Made by a program: the position numbers and the translations under genes
Notes under the pieces: model-generated
Databases searched by the model: none
Told to the model about the DNA's origin: nothing
Seen by the model: the letters and a program-made list of their open reading frames with translations, nothing else
DNA from: an uncultured Clostridia bacterium
GTDB lineage: Bacteria > Bacillota_A > Clostridia > Oscillospirales > Oscillospiraceae
Length of the DNA stretch: 8,444 nucleotides
Direction of reading: 5' to 3'
NCBI GenBank assembly: GCA_946059285.1
Contig: CAMGMW010000043.1
Location: 1-8,444 of the forward strand
Shown here: in pieces, positions 5,463 through 8,444 of the stretch
Layout: every line of letters starts with the position of its first letter
How positions within the stretch are numbered: the stretch's first letter is position 1

Positions 5463-5524
5463 TGCTTGCAATCTGACGGATGCCGCCTGATGCGGTGCCG
5501 CACTGAAAGAAAGTCTATGGCGAA

Positions 5525-6679
5525 TCAGTGATCCGTCCCGAAATCCAGCGGTCGTTCCTTCCGCATGCCGAAGTGCCACTCGATGGCATCTGCAATCCGT
5601 GTGCAGGCGCTGCCGTCTCCGTAGGGATTGACCGCCCTTGCCATAGCCGCGAATACGCTCGGCTGCTCCAGCAGCTCATTTGCCAGCTTTACGATACGCG
5701 CAAACTCTACGCCCGCCAGCTTCACCGTTCCCGCCGCCACCGCCTCCGGGCGTTCCGTCTCCCGCCGCAGGACAAGCACAGGCTTGCCCAGCGCAGGCGC
5801 TTCCTCCTGCAAACCGCCGGAGTCCGTCATCACGAAGCAGCAACGTGCCATCAGGTTGTGCATTTCCTCCACATCCACCGGGTCGATCAGATGCACACGG
5901 GGCACATTCCCCAGCTCTTCCTGCGCGCAGGCGCGAACCGCGGGGCTTAAGTGTACCGGGTAAACTACCTCCACATCCGCATGCGTTTCCACAACACGGC
6001 GGACCGCACGGAAAATGTCGTGCATGGGCTGACCGTAGTTTTCCCGACGGTGGCAGGTCAGCACAATGACCCGTCTCGCTTCGAAATCCAGTGCATTCAG
6101 TTGGCTGTTCTGGAAGCGATAGTCCTCCCGCACGGTGGTTTTCATCGCGTCAATGACGGTATTGCCGGTGACAAATACCTCACCCTGCACCGCCTCGCGG
6201 CGCAGATTTTCCGCATTGGCGCGTGTGGGTGAAAAATGCAGCGTCGCAATATCGCCCACCAGCGTGCGGTTCATCTCCTCCGGATAAGGGGAATATTTGT
6301 CAAAAGTACGAAGTCCCGCCTCCACATGTCCCACAGGGATCTTCTGATAAAACGCGGCAAGCGCACCTGCAAAGGTCGTGGAAGTATCCCCGTGCACCAG
6401 CACCAGATCCGGCTTTGCGTCGGCAAGCACCTCCTCCATGCCGAGCAGCGTTCGCGTTGTAATTGAGGAAAGGGTCTGCTGCTTTTGCATGATATTCAGA
6501 TCATAATCCGCGTCCAGGCGAAAAATCTCCATGACCGAATCCAGCATCTGTCGGTGCTGTCCCGTCAGGCAGCAGATGCTTTCAAAGCACTCCCTTACCG
6601 CCAGCGTCTGCACCAGCGGCGCCATCTTGATCGCCTCCGGTCGTGTGCCGAAGACGGACATGACCTTAATCCTCTTCAT
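5525..6679 (-). CDS. wecB: UDP-N-acetylglucosamine 2-epimerase (non-hydrolysing)
   Basis: 384 residues, the usual length of the non-hydrolysing WecB/MnaA family. It interconverts UDP-GlcNAc and UDP-ManNAc in the cytoplasm. Recognised segments are VFGTRPEAIKMAPL (9-22), TGQHRQM (39-45), HGDTSTT (96-102, Asp98), GHVEAGLRT (117-125, Glu120), YPEEMNR (132-138), VTGNTVIDAM, CHRREN, the C-terminal nucleotide-binding TDSGGLQEEA and the family's LRRETERPEA. All catalytic Asp/Glu/His positions known for the family appear intact, including the His of CHRREN. ATG 6679 has AGGAGG with a gap of about 7 bases and overlaps the end of the upstream transferase gene by 14 bases, so the two are coupled. With that gene it would feed a ManNAc-containing linkage unit of wall teichoic acid or a capsule or surface polysaccharide. 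The name mnaA is equally valid. Confidence 0.96.
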   Translation of the reverse strand: MKRIKVMSVFGTRPEAIKMAPLVQTLAVRECFESICCLTGQHRQMLDSVMEIFRLDADYDLNIMQKQQTLSSITTRTLLGMEEVLADAKPDLVLVHGDTSTTFAGALAAFYQKIPVGHVEAGLRTFDKYSPYPEEMNRTLVGDIATLHFSPTRANAENLRREAVQGEVFVTGNTVIDAMKTTVREDYRFQNSQLNALDFEARRVIVLTCHRRENYGQPMHDIFRAVRRVVETHADVEVVYPVHLSPAVRACAQEELGNVPRVHLIDPVDVEEMHNLMARCCFVMTDSGGLQEEAPALGKPVLVLRRETERPEAVAAGTVKLAGVEFARIVKLANELLEQPSVFAAMARAVNPYGDGSACTRIADAIEWHFGMRKERPLDFGTDH

Positions 6680-7736
6680 GCCTGTCCTCCTGCTCTGATG
6701 TCTCCTGCGGCGGTGTCTTATGTCCCTTGCCGAAGATCACGAAAGCGCCGATGGCGCCCACCACGATGACCGCGCCGATGAAAAACAGCGCCCGCATCTC
6801 GCCGTCGTTGGTCAGGACCACAGCAGCCATACCCAAAATCGCGGAGAGCATATAGGCAATGGCGACCGCCTGCTTTTGGCTGAAGCCCATATCGATCAGG
6901 CGGTGGTGCACATGTCCCCGATCCGGATGCATGGGGCTTTGACCTTTGGACACGCGGCGGATGACTGCAAAGCAAATGTCAAAAATTGGCAGACCAAGCA
7001 CCAAAAACGGCACGGCAAAAGAAATAATCGCATACATTTTGAACAGGCCGTAGATGGAAATGGTGGAAAGCATAAAGCCCAAAAATGTTGAGCCGGTGTC
7101 ACCCATAAAAATCTTCGCGGGGTTGAAATTATAAGGAATAAAGCCCGCACAGGAACCGACAATGGCAGCCAGCATGATGGCAGACGGAAAATCCGCCACC
7201 AGCAACGCTACCACCAGCATCGCGCCCGCAGAAATGGCGGAAACCCCGGCAGCCAGACCGTCCAGACCGTCGATAAAATTCACCGCATTGGTGATGGCCA
7301 CGATCCAAATCACGCTGACAGGATATGACAGCCAGTCTGCAAGCTGAAAACCCATAAAATGCTCGATGCGGCAGCCGTGCAGCACCACCAGAACGGCTGC
7401 AACGATCTGCACCGCGAACTTTGGCAGCGCCTTCAGCGTCATAATGTCATCCATCACACCGAGAATTACAATCATAATCGCACCGATCAGGATACCCCGC
7501 ATCTGTGTGTCAATTTTTGTAAACAGCAGCGTGCTGACCATAAAGGCGATAAAAATGGCAAGTCCACCCATACGCGGAATCGGGACCTTATGCATGCGGC
7601 GTTCGTCCTTCGGAATGTCCATCGCCCCGACCTTTTGCGCAAGGCGCTTGACCAGCGGTGTGATGGCCAATGCCAGGATTGCCGCACACAAAAGTGCCAG
7701 CCCGACCTTAATGATGAATTGCGGATCGAGAATCAT
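6666..7736 (-). CDS. tagO: Undecaprenyl-phosphate GlcNAc-1-phosphate transferase (TagO/WecA type)
   Basis: 356 residues, a polytopic membrane protein of the MraY/WecA family with about ten or eleven hydrophobic segments. It moves GlcNAc-1-phosphate from UDP-GlcNAc to undecaprenyl phosphate on the cytoplasmic membrane face, starting surface glycopolymer synthesis. Family motifs in order are DERRMH (44-49), PIPRMGG (52-58), the Mg-binding GVMDD (93-97), NFIDGLDGLAAG (153-164) with Asp156 and Asp159, FMGDTGS (210-216), and HPDRGHVHHRL (270-280), the last being the mark of WecA/TagO rather than MraY. The tail from 337 is a charged cytoplasmic extension rich in Glu, Asp and His. ATG 7736 has GGGGAG about 7 bases upstream and follows trpS by 24 bases. 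The next gene is the UDP-GlcNAc 2-epimerase, which supports a teichoic-acid-type linkage role. Whether the acceptor polymer is teichoic acid or another glycan is not shown here. Confidence 0.93.
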   Translation of the reverse strand: MILDPQFIIKVGLALLCAAILALAITPLVKRLAQKVGAMDIPKDERRMHKVPIPRMGGLAIFIAFMVSTLLFTKIDTQMRGILIGAIMIVILGVMDDIMTLKALPKFAVQIVAAVLVVLHGCRIEHFMGFQLADWLSYPVSVIWIVAITNAVNFIDGLDGLAAGVSAISAGAMLVVALLVADFPSAIMLAAIVGSCAGFIPYNFNPAKIFMGDTGSTFLGFMLSTISIYGLFKMYAIISFAVPFLVLGLPIFDICFAVIRRVSKGQSPMHPDRGHVHHRLIDMGFSQKQAVAIAYMLSAILGMAAVVLTNDGEMRALFFIGAVIVVGAIGAFVIFGKGHKTPPQETSEQEDRHEED

Positions 7737-7760
7737 TGATTACTCCCCTTTTTTGGGCTG

Positions 7761-8444
7761 TCAACGTGCGACGAAGCCCACCTTTTTATATACCTTCCGC
7801 AAGGTCTTTTCCGCCACATACGACGCTTTCTGTGCCCCGCTTTCGCAAACAGACTGCAAATATGCCTTGTCTGCCAGCAGTCGGGTCGCTTCTTCACGGA
7901 TCGGACGCAGCAGCTCCACGACAGCTTCTCCCACGGTCTTTTTGAAATCGCCGTAGCCGCGCCCCGCAAATTCCGTCTCGATCTGTGTGAAGCTCTGACC
8001 GGTGGCTGCAGAATAGATGGTCATCAGATTGGAAATGCCCTTCTTGTGCTCCGGGTCATAGCGCACCTCTGCGTCGCAGTCCGTGACGGCGCGCTTGAAT
8101 AGACGCATGATATCTTCCGGTCTGTCCATCAGACACACGCGACCCGGATCCTCATTTTCGGATTTGGACATTTTGGCCTCGGGGTTGGCAAGGCTCATAA
8201 TCCGCGCTCCTACCTTCGGGATATACGGTTCGGGAATCTTAAACACATCCCCGTAGACGCCGTTGAATCTCTTTGCAATATCACGCGTTAGTTCCACGTG
8301 TTGTTTCTGGTCTTCACCTACGGGCACCAGATCCGCCTGATACAGCAAAATATCTGCCGCCATCAGCGCGGGGTAGGTGAACAGACCGCCGTTGATATTG
8401 TCGGCATTTTTCGCGCTCTTATCCTTAAACTGGGTCATGCGGCT
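7761..8444 (-). CDS. trpS: Tryptophanyl-tRNA synthetase, N-terminal part outside window
   Basis: 227 C-terminal residues of a class I synthetase of about 330 residues; the 5' end lies beyond the right edge. It charges tRNA-Trp with tryptophan in the cytoplasm. Visible signatures are RMTQFKDKS at the window edge, FTYPALMAADILLY followed by VGEDQKQHVELTRDIA (the tryptophan and adenylate pocket), and AKMSKSENED, the KMSKS loop. The C-terminal helical domain follows (GYGDFKKTVGEAVVELLRPI) and ends with VYKKVGFVAR, a typical TrpS finish. The ATG at 8438 is internal: the open frame continues to the edge as Ser-Arg before it, as in full-length family members. The stop is 24 bases before tagO, so transcription of tagO and wecB may continue from trpS or an unseen upstream gene. 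No T-box leader can be judged from this window. Confidence 0.96.
   Translation of the reverse strand, partial: SRMTQFKDKSAKNADNINGGLFTYPALMAADILLYQADLVPVGEDQKQHVELTRDIAKRFNGVYGDVFKIPEPYIPKVGARIMSLANPEAKMSKSENEDPGRVCLMDRPEDIMRLFKRAVTDCDAEVRYDPEHKKGISNLMTIYSAATGQSFTQIETEFAGRGYGDFKKTVGEAVVELLRPIREEATRLLADKAYLQSVCESGAQKASYVAEKTLRKVYKKVGFVAR

Noticed and set aside
5484..5504. CCGC/GCGG stem downstream of wecB
   Set aside because: Four base pairs with no U-run; the large hairpins nearby are far better candidates for termination.
5528..5963. Plus-strand open frames antisense to wecB
   Set aside because: They lack ribosome sites and recognisable domains, while wecB on the minus strand is complete with all family motifs.
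8436..8438. ATG at 8438 as the start of trpS
   Set aside because: The frame stays open to the window edge and this Met is in the middle of a conserved TrpS segment (RMTQFKDKS), so the gene is simply cut by the edge.

Overview
The window looks like chromosomal DNA of a low-GC-phylum but moderately GC-rich Firmicute, most likely a gut Clostridium of the Oscillospirales/Ruminococcaceae type. The grounds are strong AGGAGG-type ribosome sites before most genes, sigma-A-type promoters, a type III pantothenate kinase, a TagO/WecA-type lipid-carrier transferase, an InlB-type B-repeat surface protein, and a decarboxylase relative of the divergent clostridial LysA type. The taxon is inferred from gene style only. 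There is no rRNA, tRNA, CRISPR array, transposase or phage gene in view.

Layout, left to right. (1) Positions 1-637, minus: the N-terminal part of a secreted protein with a GH24 lysozyme-like domain and the start of an InlB B-repeat. It has its own near-consensus promoter, and its active-site segment appears to be deleted. (2) 757-1665, minus: an intact monoacylglycerol-lipase-type alpha/beta hydrolase. (3) 1750-1923, plus: a 57-residue single-pass membrane protein. Its 3' end overlaps the 3' end of the next minus-strand gene. (4) 1898-4270, minus: a tightly packed operon read in the order metallophosphoesterase, coaX, LysA-like protein, joined by 4-bp and 14-bp overlaps. The LysA-like protein is full length but has a serine where the PLP-binding lysine should be and has lost other active-site motifs, so it looks like a pseudoenzyme. 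(5) 4335-5307, plus: three small uncharacterised genes. The first two lie in the same frame and are separated only by one TAG. The third is proline-rich with a hydrophobic C-terminal hairpin. (6) 5308-5524: a non-coding convergent junction with three consecutive hairpins, one a perfect 22-bp inverted repeat. (7) 5525-8444, minus: trpS (5' end outside the window), a tagO/wecA-type transferase and wecB/mnaA, closely spaced.

Functional links. WecB (UDP-GlcNAc to UDP-ManNAc) and the TagO/WecA-type enzyme (GlcNAc-1-phosphate to undecaprenyl phosphate) together supply the first steps of wall teichoic acid or a similar surface glycopolymer. CoaX makes 4'-phosphopantothenate for coenzyme A. The roles of the phosphoesterase and the LysA-like protein beside it are unknown. 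The most promising leads are the conserved-looking but catalytically stripped LysA homologue, the amber-separated small-gene pair with its shared LGxPE motif, and the degenerate lysozyme domain.
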